DNA of 64,000 nt from Augochlora pura (GCF_028453695.1 NC_135782.1:12028001-12092000); one strand, 5' to 3'; positions 22,802 to 34,570 are shown, numbered from the stretch's first letter. A program made the numbers and translations. The notes: generated by a model from the letters alone, not told the origin.

Positions 22802-23091
22802 TTAACCCATCCGGTATAGCAGACCCGTCCGCCAAAATACCATCACTGAAGAGAAACTCGTGATCGTTTTGATGTTTGAAATTGAATGTGCAATACGTTT
22901 TGATGTTATTTCAATAAAGAACAGTTTTAAGAAATTTTAAAAAGTTTTAAGAGGTAATTAATTCAATCTGTCAATAAAATCAACAGAAAATGTTCAACCA
23001 ATAAGAAAAAACGTCATCGACTACAGATGGCACTTGTATACACACCATTGAGATGTCGCATATATGCCGCGATACGGTGCGAAAGGGTTAA
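22802..23091. mobile_element. Possible piggyBac-type MITE (TTAA ends)
   Basis: TTAACCC at 22802 and GGGTTAA at 23085-23091 bracket 290 bp. The inner ends (CCCATCCGGTATAGC against CCCTTTCGCACCGTATCGC) match poorly, so the call rests mainly on TTAA plus CCC and on the better examples elsewhere in the window. Confidence 0.35.
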
Positions 23092-23399
23092 GGAATACAT
23101 AAACACATACGCCATCAGCATTGCTGGATAATGCCGCAGAACATACTGCAATCGTAATAAGAAGAATACTACCCTCGAGAACCATTTTGGATTGACGAGC
23201 AAGGTCATCCGACATTGATGTCATTTAGAATTGTTAGGGAAATCTTGATCGAACTGTACTTGAAATGGTAGACAATTTTTAAACATTGTCGAATTAAAAA
23301 TATACATATATTCAAGACGAATACAATATATTGAATGTCTTTAAGAGTGTACGGATGCCTGACAATTCGTGTCAACGTTGAGTCTCGAATGTTTGTAAT

Positions 23400-23600
23400 A
23401 CTCGGGTACTCGACATGCAAGACGGGTTAGATAGTTGTGCTTATAAATGTAAGTTTTGCGTATCCGACTTGACTAGTACCTGACTTGATTTCTATATCAG
23501 GTAGCCGAAATTTTCGGGTACTGGAGTATCAAAACTTTTGGGCCCCTACTAGGCCCGATTCAAGTGTCGCTTAATCCGACACTAGGCTCGGGAACCCGGC
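23400..23600. repeat. CGGGTAC-rich dispersed repeat, copy 1
   Basis: A run of short words such as CTCGGGTACTCG, TTTTCGGGTACTGG and CCCGATTCAAG, built on variants of CGGGTACCCGA. A related stretch lies at 41440-41580. It looks like a degenerate low-complexity family, not a gene. Confidence 0.4.
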
Positions 23601-24070
23601 CACACTAAAGCATTCATTCGTTGATTTATTGTTAAACATCGTTTTTAAATCATTCTGTTATTACTCTGTCGCACTATGTTCGTGTAAACTGACGAAATTT
23701 TATTTGATTCTACTTGTATTTATTATCGATACTATGCTGTTGTGAATTATTACTTGCCGTTTAATAATTCACTGTTTTATACATAAGTAGACTTATGCAT
23801 ATTCCATACACAAGGCAAACAACATGTGCGATTATTCTCGTATACGCTATTAAACCTAAATATACAAAACCTATAATGAATTATGCAGAAGTGCAAATTG
23901 AAAACTATATTTTTATATCACGATATCACTAAATACATTAGCATATTTAGACATCAGCTGTCTCTCTAAACATGTTAGAATCACCTATTCTTTGTGTTGC
24001 GCGGTGCGTTACAGCGTCGATCGTATTTGACGACGATTGAATAACGCGCCTACCTCGCGATAAATTAATA

Positions 24071-24546
24071 TGTTGAGGATAGATTTGAGGGTGAACTGAG
24101 ATGGAACAAGGTGCCGTATTTAAACAAGGTTTAATAATAAAAGGACGAACAACTTATCACAAACTATAACACTATGTACAAAATGTCGTTTGTCGGACTA
24201 GATGAGAAGTTACCGAGTGCAAAATGGAAAGTGAAGTAGGTACGCTTCTCATCCTCCGATTACGCCTTCGTATGTAAATGGCGTGGGTGGAGTTGGTATT
24301 TCATTGGCTACTTAAATTATCTTAAAACCAATGAATATTAGAGAGATGGCCAAGAAGAGGGGACAGCAGAAATCTGGGAATTCTCCGATTTTCATTGTAT
24401 TTAGCGTAGCTGTCGCTGGCCGTACCCCTGCTCATGGCCACATCTGGTATCGGTTGTCGAAGGCCCGAAAGCTTCGACGCGGTATTATGAAGAATCTACC
24501 TGGGGGTCGTCATAACTTAATTACATGGGTCGCTCGCGACGCAACA
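24071..24546 (-). mobile_element. Probable LTR, minus orientation
   Basis: On the plus strand the interval opens TGTTGAGGAT and closes ACGCAACA, giving inverted termini TGTTG/CAACA. It is more GC-rich than its flanks and of LTR-like length (476 bp). Orientation is inferred from the shape of the sequence only. The 5-bp flanks (TAATA and CTTTG) do not match, so it may be part of a rearranged element. A 73-codon plus frame inside (24331-24552) has no recognised product. Confidence 0.45.
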
Positions 24547-24932
24547 CTTTGAATACTAATAATAACTAAAGTTCAAAGTCATCGAAATATCTAACACTCC
24601 TTGCAAAGACAAAAGGTTTCGAAGAAAGCATAATGTAATCATTCTAGTGAAAATATTCTACACTAGCATGTCTATCGAACCAATCCTAGTTGTTTTACCC
24701 CTGAATTAACTTTTGAAATTAAAGCCAGACCATACCTCGACTATGCATAGCACTTTGATATACAATCGGTTACAAAAATATTAACGCACGACATTTCCGT
24801 TTTTCATAAATATGATCAATATTTAAGTGTTTCTGATTTAATAAAAAGATCATTACAATTATTACAAATTAAAACGCCTCAAAAAGTACTTTTTAGAAAT
24901 AAATTGATAATAATAATATCTATCTTCGACCT

Positions 24933-25243
24933 TTAACCCCTTGACTACGGTAGACTTTGATACGCACTGGCTTTACCATACGGTAGGAATTGAGTTGCGA
25001 TGTGCGCCGAAAACGACAAATTATTAGCTAAGGATGCACATATCAAATTTCTTACAGTCGTAATGTGTCTCACTTCTTCTGTAACGTTTTGTTGCACTAC
25101 ACGTTTGCGCCTTTTGTCTAATTGTGGTAACATCTATCGGAATAATTATCGATAAAATTGTCAGGACGTCTATAGGCGCTTCTAGTGTTAGAAACATTAA
25201 ATTTCAAAGCGCCTATAAGCGGCCACAGAAGCCAAGAGGTTAA
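24933..25243. mobile_element. piggyBac-type MITE (TTAA target)
   Basis: TTAA at both ends. The left terminus is CCCCTTGACTACGG and the right terminus, inverted, is CCTCTTGGCTTCTG. The left 30 bp match the element at 34571, and both contain GCGCCTATAGGC-like words. The TTAA target with CCCTTTG-like termini is typical of piggyBac-mobilised elements. Confidence 0.65.
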
Positions 25244-25334
25244 ATATACGGTACCTTTATTACTATGCTTTTATTATTACTCTCTGCCTCTGTCTCTGTC
25301 TACATTCCTCAAGTCAAATGGATTAATTTTTTCC

Positions 25335-25450
25335 TTAACAAATACGCGATCCGCGGTTTTGTTTACGAGTTATTAATGGCAACCAGTGGCCAATGCTACG
25401 TAGTTGAGCCAGCGTGCTGAGCATGCTTTGCTCCGAGGCGCGACGAAAGG
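25335..25450 (+). mobile_element. MITE fragment, same family as 8634-8925
   Basis: Matches the family core: GCGATCCGCGGTTTTGTTTACGAGTTATTAA, then ACCAGTGGCCAATGC. Both termini are missing. Confidence 0.6.
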
Positions 25451-25499
25451 AAGGGTCTACGCTTAAGCTCTGAATCGCGTTTGAAACAAGGAACAAGGA

Positions 25500-27200
25500 G
25501 TACATTTTCTGAATTTTATAGTAATTTGAAAAATCTCAGAACTATTATTAACACATATACGTCCGCATGACGAATCTCCGTCACTTCACAATTAATCACA
25601 AATAGCCAAATGACGAAAATTCGGTACCCCACACTTGAGCGAGCACTTGAGGGACCTCCGATTAGAGGAATACCAATTTCAACGATTTTTGAACGATGAC
25701 TTGTTCCGAGTACTAGTTTGAAGCATTAAAATAATGCTTCCATCGGAGAATCAGACATCTTCGTAGTGTGTTATCGCCTGATGGAAAACTGAATACGGAA
25801 AATGAACTAAATATTACGGGCCAAAAGTGGATAAAAAAAGGAGTCTCTGGTTCAGTGGGACCATAATGAATTAGAACAGAAGGTTCTGATTCTTTCAAAA
25901 CGAGAATCAAGAGCGATGAAGAGCAGAAGGCTCTGACGCGACGCGAACATTGCTTGCGCAAATCTCAGAGCCTTGCAGATCACAATATTCGACGTTTTAT
26001 CAATTGGAATGAGGATCACCCACAAAGTAACACCCACACTTACGCCTGGTTGGATTCTTCCCCCTCAGCGCCTTTTTCCCTGAGGGAGATCGAAGACGTC
26101 TTACATGCGGAGAAGCGAAGGGAGAAGAGCCCCCCAAGCAGGAGAGGGCACGCTTGAATGCCGACGCCAGATGATAATTCACCGAATATGACATATACGT
26201 TTGGACTTATCCACGAGGACGCTACACACCGTATCCCCCACGGGCGCCCCCGTGGGTCGAACACCCCTGAGCAATCTTAACACTACTTACATAAGACGCA
26301 CTTATTAATAAGTTCCTACGGCGGATGATGTGTAATAATCTGAAACAAATTTTTACAGTTAGATAAAACGTGGGGTGAAACAAGGGATCCAACACCGGCA
26401 CAGGAGTGTCAAACTGACTTACACACGAGTGCGATTTTAAGAAAAAAAATCCAACGTTGAACAACCGAATCACACCGAAACCAAACCAACATACAAAAAC
26501 GAAATAAAATTGAACAAACTTAATGAAGGACCCTAACGGCCTATAGACGCCTTGGGCACCTCGGGTACGCTACCCCCGTACTCACTCACGAGCCCCTCTT
26601 GTGAACCAACCCCTGCGGGGCCTCCGATCGGAGGAATATCAATTTCAGCAATTTTTCAAGGAAAAATTGTTCTCGGTACTGATGTAAAATATTAAAAACA
26701 TGCATTCATCGACGGACGATATAAATGAAAGAAAATTGAATTTCTCCAGTTTTACTTAAAAAAAAAAGAATTTTCATGGGAATACAATGAGACAAATCAA
26801 CGAATGATATTTAATGCTTAATATCTTGTGGCTCCTCTTTTACGTTTATTTACAGTCATTATTATCTCTGGTGAAGATTTATAAAGTATAAGATTTATAA
26901 AGACACCAAGTGATTCTTCATAAAAAAGAACTTGGAAAAAATATATAATAACTCTTTTCTGTTTGAGATTTAGTTTTCGATGCAACTGAGTTTGAATATT
27001 TGATTTATTCACATGATTTTACGGCTATAGTAATTATACGATCTTGCCCGACAGTGACAAATACTCGAATTGGAATGTAACCAAGGTGAACAAACAATCG
27101 GCTGAAGAAGTTTCCATGCGACTATTGACGTTTTTTGCATGTAAATAATTGAGACATAGTTCGCGTGAATGCTCGGAAGCTAATACCATTGTCAAATGTC
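25500..27200. repeat. Repeat-rich region with direct repeats and a GC hairpin
   Basis: About 95 bp at 25650-25745 (GGGACCTCCGATTAGAGGAAT...) recur directly at 26615-26712. A shorter unit near 25550 (CACATATACGTCCGCATGACGA) recurs at 27620. A perfect 8-bp stem with a 4-nt loop (CCCACGGG/CCCGTGGG) lies at 26237-26256 in a GC-rich patch. The direct repeats could be the ends of one or more decayed retroelements, but no coding domain is recognisable. Confidence 0.45.
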
Positions 27201-27204
27201 ATAA

Positions 27205-27432
27205 GAGAGTGAGAGAGTGAGAGAGTCAGAGAGTCAGAGTGAGACTGAGAGAGGGAGAAGGAGAGAGAGAGGGAGAGGAAGAGGGTGAGGAAGAGGGAGA
27301 GGGAGAGTGAGAGAGAGAGAGAAGGAGAGAGAGAGATAGGGATAGGGAGAGGGGGAGAGAGGGAGAGAGGGAGAGAGGGAGTGAGGGAAAGAGGGAGAGA
27401 GGGAGAGAGAGGGAGAGAGAGGGAGAGAGAGC
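27205..27432. repeat. GA-rich microsatellite
   Basis: About 230 bp of imperfect GAGAGA/GGGAGA repeats. The reading frames across it are low-complexity artefacts. Confidence 0.95.
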
Positions 27433-28350
27433 GGTTAATAACAAAGCCGGTTGATAACAAAGATAAGCTGGAACAACCTATAGGAAGACTTACTTCCACC
27501 CTTTCCTAACATTCTCTCCCCGCTATTCACTCATCATTTGTAACAACTTCCCTGACATGCCGGTACACGAGGCGACGCAACGCCGCTCATCTTTCTGGTT
27601 TCATTATTCACAAACTTAACAATAACACATATTCGTCCGCATGACGAGAATTCGTCATTTGTATATTACAGAAAATAATTGATTCATGTTCTTTTAATTT
27701 CAAATAAATCAAATTATAATTTTTACCAAATAGAAATAATTTTAACCAAAGATGGTATAATTATAGTCATCACTGAAAAATATATTATATTTAACAAGTT
27801 ACGTTGTTTTTACGTAGACCACATCATTTCTACTGATAGTGTCAAAACATGCCGATATTTTGTGAATGGCGGTGCAAAAAATTAATGGACAAATATGTGT
27901 TAAAAAATATCTCAAAAATTAAAAGCCGTCTACATCCAAAACCGTGTATCACATTAGATTCAGTTTTACAAGCTTTACCACTATGTAAAATCTCATCAAA
28001 AAGTGAATATCATACCTGAGGACTTGTTCTTGTTAGTAAAGTGGAGTCTGTTCACGTTCCGTTCTATTACTTACAAGGCAAAGGACTTTTTGATTATATA
28101 ATTAAAAAAATATCGGGAAGGGGGCATCTCTAGATCATGTTTATATGATGGCCTTTATTCTCGTTGATGTTATTGGAGTGCTTCATTGTCTCCAATATTT
28201 CTCTGAATATTGTAGGAATCTCCACGCGCTTCTCTCAATAAACTCGCAAACTTTCACAAAAGGATCTTCACCACGCAACGTCGAAAACGGACTGAGCCTC
28301 CTTTTATACGCCGTCAGGAACAAACACACTCCATTCGCCCAGGTGTCATC
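27433..28350. other. Gene-free AT-rich stretch
   Basis: Contains the second copy of the CGTCCGCATGACGA unit near 27620; otherwise nothing recognisable. Confidence 0.4.
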
Positions 28351-28510
28351 AAACATACCGCGCTTCAATCGTACCGCGTCTCAATCGCACCGCTGTCCCC
28401 AAACATGCCGCGATCGATTATACCGCGTCTCATTCGCACCGCGTTTTCAAAAATGCCGCGCTTCGATCATATCGCGTCTCAATCGTACCGCGTCTTCAAC
28501 CGCGCCGCTC
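28351..28510 (+). repeat. Minisatellite of about 49-bp units
   Basis: Three tandem units of about 49-50 bp start near 28351, 28401 and 28450, each beginning AAACATRCCGCG or a variant. Each unit is itself built of about 17-bp blocks such as ACCGCGTCTCAATCGYACC. The long plus frame 28145-28573 arises from this repeat and is not taken as a gene. Confidence 0.75.
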
Positions 28511-28639
28511 GTTCACACATGTTCACACTACACACATCCTACAATATTCTTGAAAAATATTTCCTACTTTTGAATATGACTTCAGCTTCGTTAAAAAGTA
28601 GTATGAGTCCTGTTTGTATAAGATATTCTGCTATAGCTG

Positions 28640-29190
28640 ACCGAATATAATTCAATCTAGTATAAAGCTCGTGTTCCTTGAGTCGAGTGCTCGAACCCCA
28701 CCCAGTTTCACCAACTTAAATTTCGTCACAAAAGCAGGGAATTTTGCTGATACAAGCTGTGGCTGCAGATCTTTGGGAGACGTGAACATCTGTCCCATTT
28801 TGATATTAATATTGTGTTTTACTGAGTATGTTACTGTTGAAGATTATGCCCATATTACCAATTGTATTTTAAAGAAAGCCTGTTTAAGGGCTTATGCCCA
28901 AAACTTTCTTTTTTACAACTGCGGCCCATCTGGTGGGAAAGAGTGCGTCGCCGCTACGGGACACGACGTTCCCGGTCAATGGACAAAGCTGGGCCTGCGT
29001 TGCCTCAAGCGTCAAGCAGTTTATGGGCTTTTTCCGTCTTCGAAAATAACGTAACTGCGTTTTCCTTTTTGCCTTTTCTATCACGAGTAGTTAGTAATCT
29101 GCGAACGATCGAAGTGAGTAGCTGCGCCTACCTAGCTTCCGAACAATCATTTATATTTACGTTAACCTTACTTATATTCAATAAATAGCA
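28640..29190 (+). other. Unidentified open frames, possibly LTR or retroelement relic
   Basis: Two overlapping plus frames (28671-29054 and 28862-29188) cover a patch richer in G+C than its surroundings, followed by AATAAA near 29181. The products show no recognised motif; one has many cysteines (N-C-G-P-S-G-G-K-E-C). The shape recalls an LTR, but no TG...CA pair with matching flanks was found. Confidence 0.25.
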
Positions 29191-30162
29191 TTTTTCATTA
29201 ACTCTGTTAGAATTATTTACACAGCGTGTAAGTATTCCAACAGTTATTTCTGCGTTCGGCTATGTCCTTTGTGTATGGCAGGAAGTTTGTATTTCTGTTG
29301 TTTTCGTCAGAGATGGACTGACTGCCTTCCACACATATGTATCTATCTATTGCGTGCGATTTATTTCATTTCTGCAGAGACCGTTTTGTTAAAGTGTAGT
29401 TCTATTGTGGTTGAGCTCCTGATGTAAGTGTTCGCTTTTACTGATGCTCTTCTTTTCACTTGTTTACGCCGACGTCGTCAGTCGTATGCAGTCCAATTAC
29501 ATACAGCCATGAGTACACAAATACAAAAATAATAAATCCACTTATCGAACTTCCTTATAGAAGTTTCTTTTACTTGTGTTTTTTTTCAAAATGACAGCAG
29601 TATAATAGTCGAAGTACAGCATGTGATATTGTGGGATTTGTAGCATTGATATCGCAAAGTTCTGAAACAAAAAATGGTTTTGTGCTTAGCCCATATTGAG
29701 ATAGCTAGAAAAGTATTGTGCAGTGTTGGCAAGGAAACGTGTGGATGTACGTAAGGCATTATTAAAATATTGACCTTGAAGTGGATAGCATTTGAAGAAA
29801 AATAGTTTTTTTTACTAAAAAAGGAATGCATTAAATTGATACAATTTTATAATTCACTGTTGTAAACGTAGAATTATTATGTACACAAATCAACGTAAAT
29901 GACATATTAGTACTGTACCATAGTATAACAACATCCTTATTCGTCAAATAGAATTCCAATAATATTGTAGAATTTATTATTGCGTGATTTAGCATTTATG
30001 TGTGCAGGACGTTTTTTGCTCGTTATGATCAAAACTATTGGACATGTTTTCATTAACATCTTAGGCACCACGCGCCATTATTTTTTCACAATTGTTTTAT
30101 TAATTATCAAAGTAAACGATTAAAGTGAAAGTGTATATATAGAATACATTATGAAAAGAATA
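29191..30162. other. Gene-free stretch
   Basis: Nothing recognisable beyond chance reading frames. Confidence 0.4.
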
Positions 30163-30164
30163 TA

Positions 30165-30841
30165 CAGGGTGGGTCAATAACTATTGCCATCTGAAATATC
30201 TTCGAAACTATAAGTTTCACAGAAATATTTGCCGAAACAAAATTGCACAGTACGAAGGGGGCCATCCGGTGGCGATAATAGTTTTTTTGCAGGTCGTGGT
30301 TCTTCGGACATTTGAAGGTCGTCTTCATTTTTTTATAGAGGATCATGATAGAGGATCTTAAAACAAGTTCAACGACCTATTACACAAGGTCATTGAGAAA
30401 AAAAAATTATTGCAGCCTGTGCGTCAATAAGTTCTGACGCTGTAAGACTTACAAGTCAATCAATCGTAAAAAGGATCCAATGTTGCACTAATAGTGATGA
30501 TCATCATTTCGAACACCTACTATAAACGTATGTTTTCTTTACTACCAAAACCGCAAGTATTATCGCCTTTCTCTATTTTCTATGACCTTCAATGATCTTG
30601 TGTAATAGGTCGTTGAACTCGTTTTAAGATCCTCTATCACGATACGGAAGCAAAAACAGACCGATCCATTTAAAAAAATGAAGGTGACCTTCAAATGTCC
30701 GAAGTACCTCCACCTGCAAAAAAACTATTATCGCCACCGGATGGCCCCCTTCGTACTGTGCAATTTTGTTTCGGCAAATATTTCTGTGAAACTTATAGTT
30801 TCGAAGATATTTCAGGTGGCAATAGTTATTGCCCCACCCTG
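30165..30841. mobile_element. Foldback (long inverted repeat) DNA element, TA target
   Basis: The element starts CAGGGTGGGTCAATAACTAT and ends with the near-exact inverse, with TA on both sides. Each arm is roughly 210-240 bp. The first 130 bp or so of the two arms differ at only a few positions. The left arm lacks about 30 bp present in the right arm near 30640-30670. The unpaired centre is about 190 bp and non-coding. The frames 30149-30346 (minus) and 30678-30935 (plus) are the two arms read in mirror image, not genes. The near-identity of the arms suggests recent insertion or arm-arm conversion. Confidence 0.9.
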
Positions 30842-30949
30842 TATACATATAGCTATACCAAGGAAAATATATATTAAGAAATATGGCAATTTAGTTATGA
30901 AAAACTTCATTTGCGCAAAATCCAGCCGTGCCTAAGAGGTTAACACCCT

Positions 30950-32530
30950 GTATTCCATAGTATGGATACGGATAGGCCGTGGAAAACAATAGAAAGAAAA
31001 GAAATAGGAAAGGGACTAATAAATAGAAAGGATAAAGGAAATATATCAAAGAAGTGAAAATCGCGGTGAGAGAGGGAGAAAAAGTGATGCATGAATTTTG
31101 GATCACAGGAGGGGTAAAACCGAACGGTGTTTCGACTCCGACGATTTTCATATTATATATATATCACGGATATGAAGAAGAAGCTCAGGGAAATGTTGGC
31201 GGCGGGAGCCATGGTGGGGGGTGCTCTAGGTTTTGCTCACTAGCGTACGCTGGCGATGTAGTAATCTTGGCACTGTCTGAGGAAGGTATGAGACAATTGA
31301 TGAGGAAATTGGATCTGTAGCTAGAGGAAAGGAAGCTGACGCTGAATGTAGCGAAATCAAAGATGATGATATTTGGTAAAGGAAGAGGGACCGGAACGAA
31401 AACGACAGGCTTGTTGAAGGGGAAGGAGATAGGAACGATAAAGGAATTCGTGTGCCTAGGAGTGAGGTTTCATAGCAATGGTCAATGGAAGGCCCGCATC
31501 AGAGAGCAGGTTTAAAAAACATATGTGACGATGAAGAAAATTTTGGGAATCGGGCAAAGAATGATTTTTCCAAAAAGATATGAAACACCACGGTGGCGTG
31601 TGAGAAGGTGTACGGTGCGGAACTATTTGGATAGAAAGAATAAGAGGAGTTAGAGGCAGTGTAATTAAAATATATTAAGGGGTTCTTGGTCTAAATAGAT
31701 GCACCCTATTGTAGGAATATATTTAATAATAAGTTCGTTTCAATTAGTAAACTATAGACTACGATAAATAACAGACAAATACCGAAACTGAAAACACGAC
31801 TACTCGACAACTCGTAGCCTTCTTTACTCTCCGACTTTCAGAACAATTCTGCCGTCCCTTTCAACAAGCGAAAACCGTTAACCAATCTTCGTTGTCTGAT
31901 GTCACGCCTCTTAATCTCTACAATGTCTTAAAAAGAAACTACATTGTCCTTACAATCTAACGCTCGCCTTACATTTACTAGGAAACTAGAATAGACAAAT
32001 TAAAAATAGAGATGGAGAACAAATAATAACATATGAGAGTAAGATAGGGAAGTTGGACAAGCAAAATTTAACTTATTAAAGAAGTATCTCAAGGAAGAGA
32101 ACGAAAAGGAAACGGATACATGGGGTAATGAATTAAAAGTGGAATATATAAACAGAAACGGATTTATTGTAGTTACATAGGAATAGAACCGTTGGAAGCG
32201 AAGAAAGTAGAAAAACTGATCCGCGAAATTCTAAAAAAAAGAGATAGAGAAATACAAACAAGATGCAGGCCAGTAGAATAAGAAACACGGTATACAACAC
32301 TATGTGCAAATTAGTTACAATGCTACAAAAGACCTGAATATTTAATGAAAAGAGGTTGTAAGGTGTGAAAATATGGAGGAGTATAATAAATGTAGGTGAA
32401 ATAGATAAGACAGGAAATGTAGGCTATGCGAAACGGAATGTGCAACATTAAGCATTTATTTATTTATTGAGAGAAACGAGAGAGGAGTGATAATATGCTG
32501 AGGGATGGATGTAAGGACGTGTAACTGACT
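30950..32530 (+). pseudogene. Non-LTR retrotransposon (LINE) remnant, reverse transcriptase 3' half
   Basis: The plus strand encodes a decayed reverse transcriptase. From 31054 it reads through W-I-T-G-G-V-K (about 31100) to the catalytic box A-Y-A-G-D-V-V-I-L-A at 31236-31265, normally Y-A-D-D, so the first catalytic Asp is Gly. Then come E-E-R-K-L-T-L-N-V (31322-31350), S-K-M-M-I-F and L-G-V-R-F (31452-31472). Frame breaks occur at a stop at 31318 and again after 31510. After the inserted segment at 31710-31973, the reading resumes as I-D-K-L-K-I-E near 31995, and a final L-R-E-T-R-E tract lies near 32470. The 5' half, including any endonuclease, is absent. Confidence 0.75.
31710..31973. 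mobile_element. Probable LTR inserted in the LINE
   Basis: The interval begins TGTAGGAATATA and ends CGCCTTACA (or GTCCTTACA at 31955), with TGTAGG/CCTTACA as imperfect inverted ends and an LTR-like size of about 250 bp. LINE reading is lost at CACCCTAT before it and picked up again right after it, which marks it as an insertion. No clean target duplication was found, so exact limits and class (copia-like by size) are uncertain. Confidence 0.55.
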
Positions 32531-32645
32531 GTAAATTAAAGTATGGAGGATGCGACTGATCGTGAGACGGTAAGATCTGTATGAAAAAATTGTTTCGAAT
32601 GATGACTTTGGTAACATATTTCAATATCAAGGTCACATAAATTTT

Positions 32646-32750
32646 CCCCCCCCCCCCCCCCCCCAAATATAATATTTACCCTGACCAATGACCATTTGCA
32701 TTTGAAGACTTCCATCTTGTCATCTGTTTGGTTTCTCGCTCTCTCTTTCT

Positions 32751-32783
<33 letters not shown>

Positions 32784-32790
32784 AAACTTC
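32646..32790. repeat. Homopolymer C run and CT microsatellite
   Basis: Nineteen consecutive C at 32646-32664 are followed by a CTTTCTCT-type microsatellite at about 32735-32785. Confidence 0.95.
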
Positions 32791-33639
32791 TCAAGTTTCT
32801 CGAATGTTTACTATTGGATCTAATTAAGAAGTTGGATCACTTTAATGCGATCAAAGATTAATTATATTTTAAAACTACAGCAGAAGACAAGCAAACGTTT
32901 AATGTTAGTTTTTATGGCTTATTTTACAGTCCCATGAATTATAACAAACAGTGTCAATTTTATTTCAAATGTTGTTTATTTAGATTTTAAATGGCATTGC
33001 TCTGGATTTCCTTTTTTAAGTTGGCTTGATAATGTATAGAATTCCTACCAAACGAGATTATCTAAAGCAAAAATTCAAACATTGTTTAAACCTGGGGTAT
33101 ATTCTTTTGGCATTAATTGGTTTGGCGTGATTAAAAATTAGTACACGGCTCATCAATGCCTAATATTAATATATTATAGTAAGAGTAACAGCAAAATTTC
33201 AAGGTAATCGGTTGATTCGATTTCGAGATACATATATTACATGCCGTTTTTAAAAATACAATTTCTTGTAAAACATGTTTAAAGTTTTGGGACTTAAATT
33301 TTCATATGTTTAATGCTACGGCACGCAGGTATACGAATCGGTTACAGGTTTTCTATTTCTAAAAATAATTTCTTTTAAAGGCTGGAATCTTTAAAATTCG
33401 ATTTTTCCAAAACTTCAAAATGGTCAAGGTTATGTAATATGAGATTAAATTGTAATTTTAATATTGCTGAGAAATTGAAAGAAATATGTTCCTTGGACTG
33501 GTATACTTGCGAACAATATGCAAGAGACACAAATAATGTTCTATATATGCATCTATGTAGAGCAAGAAATGGCACATGCAGAGAGAATTCAGCGGTAGCT
33601 TACAAACATCGTAACAATCCCTCTTCAGCAACGGTAAAT
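32791..33639. other. Gene-free AT-rich stretch
   Basis: Nothing recognisable beyond chance reading frames. Confidence 0.4.
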
Positions 33640-34020
33640 ATGAATATATACTTTTCTTCAGGAATTCCGATAATATTCAAAGTTTCGCGGAGAGATCCGC
33701 CCACCTTTTATTTCGACTTCCATTATTGACATACGTCGCCGCGTTGCTCTGCGTGCCGGTGGAAGGCGACACAGCAACACAGCAACACGGGATGCAGCAG
33801 GCGGCACATGCGGCCTGCTCGCTCGTGCAAAACACCTAGCCGCCTTCTTCTCCCCTTTTTCCGGGGTCGCTGCTGGTGTTCTTCGTTCTTCGCATTCAGC
33901 ACCCCCCGGTAGACGAAGCAACGGCGCGGCGCGGTCTTGTAAATTCAAAGCGTCACGAGTCACGATGCGGGCACCATGAGTTTCAAGTTCCCTCCACCAC
34001 CCATTCACCGCTGCAAATGA
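33640..34020. other. Isolated GC/CpG-rich patch
   Basis: About 380 bp of GC-rich, CpG-containing DNA in AT-rich flanks. A minus frame of 116 codons spans it (34008-33658), basic and Arg/Pro/Ala-rich with no recognised motif; in GC-rich DNA such frames arise by chance. It could be an LTR piece, a promoter or an untranslated exon. Confidence 0.25.
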
Positions 34021-34570
34021 TGGGGTACAAGTGCTGGCATGAATTTACAAATGGAACGCTCAAACTTCACAGTCACAAGAGTGTCTACGAAAATGGGATT
34101 TGAAAAGGCTGCTTCGATATTTTGATTTATCTGCAGTGGCTAAAAAAGTATTCAGATACATTTTAGAACAATATAATTTTTTTCAAACTCGATGACAAAA
34201 CTTGAATGCTTTTTAATGTTAGAGGGACCAATTTACCGTACAATCACGAAAATATTACTTCTTTAAATTTTACTACTACTTGTGATAATAAAAAGATAGA
34301 AAACTCAAGTTTTTTAACGCCTATAAGAAAAATTTAGAAATGCATTTCATAAAGAAATAAATTTTCAATAACACTTATGAACGGTGACGTCAAGTGATCT
34401 TTTAGTTGACATGTGAGATAAATGAGTGTATTGAACACTGATTAAAAAAATTGTTTTCAAAAACTATAAGTGGTTGGAATAGTACAAAAATTAAACAATG
34501 TTCTTTCAACTGTTTTATTTGACAATGCTAGGCGACGCGAAATTTCAAATACTGAAGTTAATAGAGATAT
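34021..34570. other. Gene-free AT-rich stretch
   Basis: Nothing recognisable. Confidence 0.4.

Noticed and set aside
27122..27509. Long Ser/Leu-rich and Arg/Glu-rich frames on both strands
   Set aside because: They are translations of the GA microsatellite.
28145..28573. 142-codon plus frame
   Set aside because: The second half is the CCGCG minisatellite, and the first half has no recognisable feature.
30149..30935. Mirror-image frames of 65-85 codons encoding nearly the same peptide
   Set aside because: They are the two arms of the foldback element read in opposite directions.
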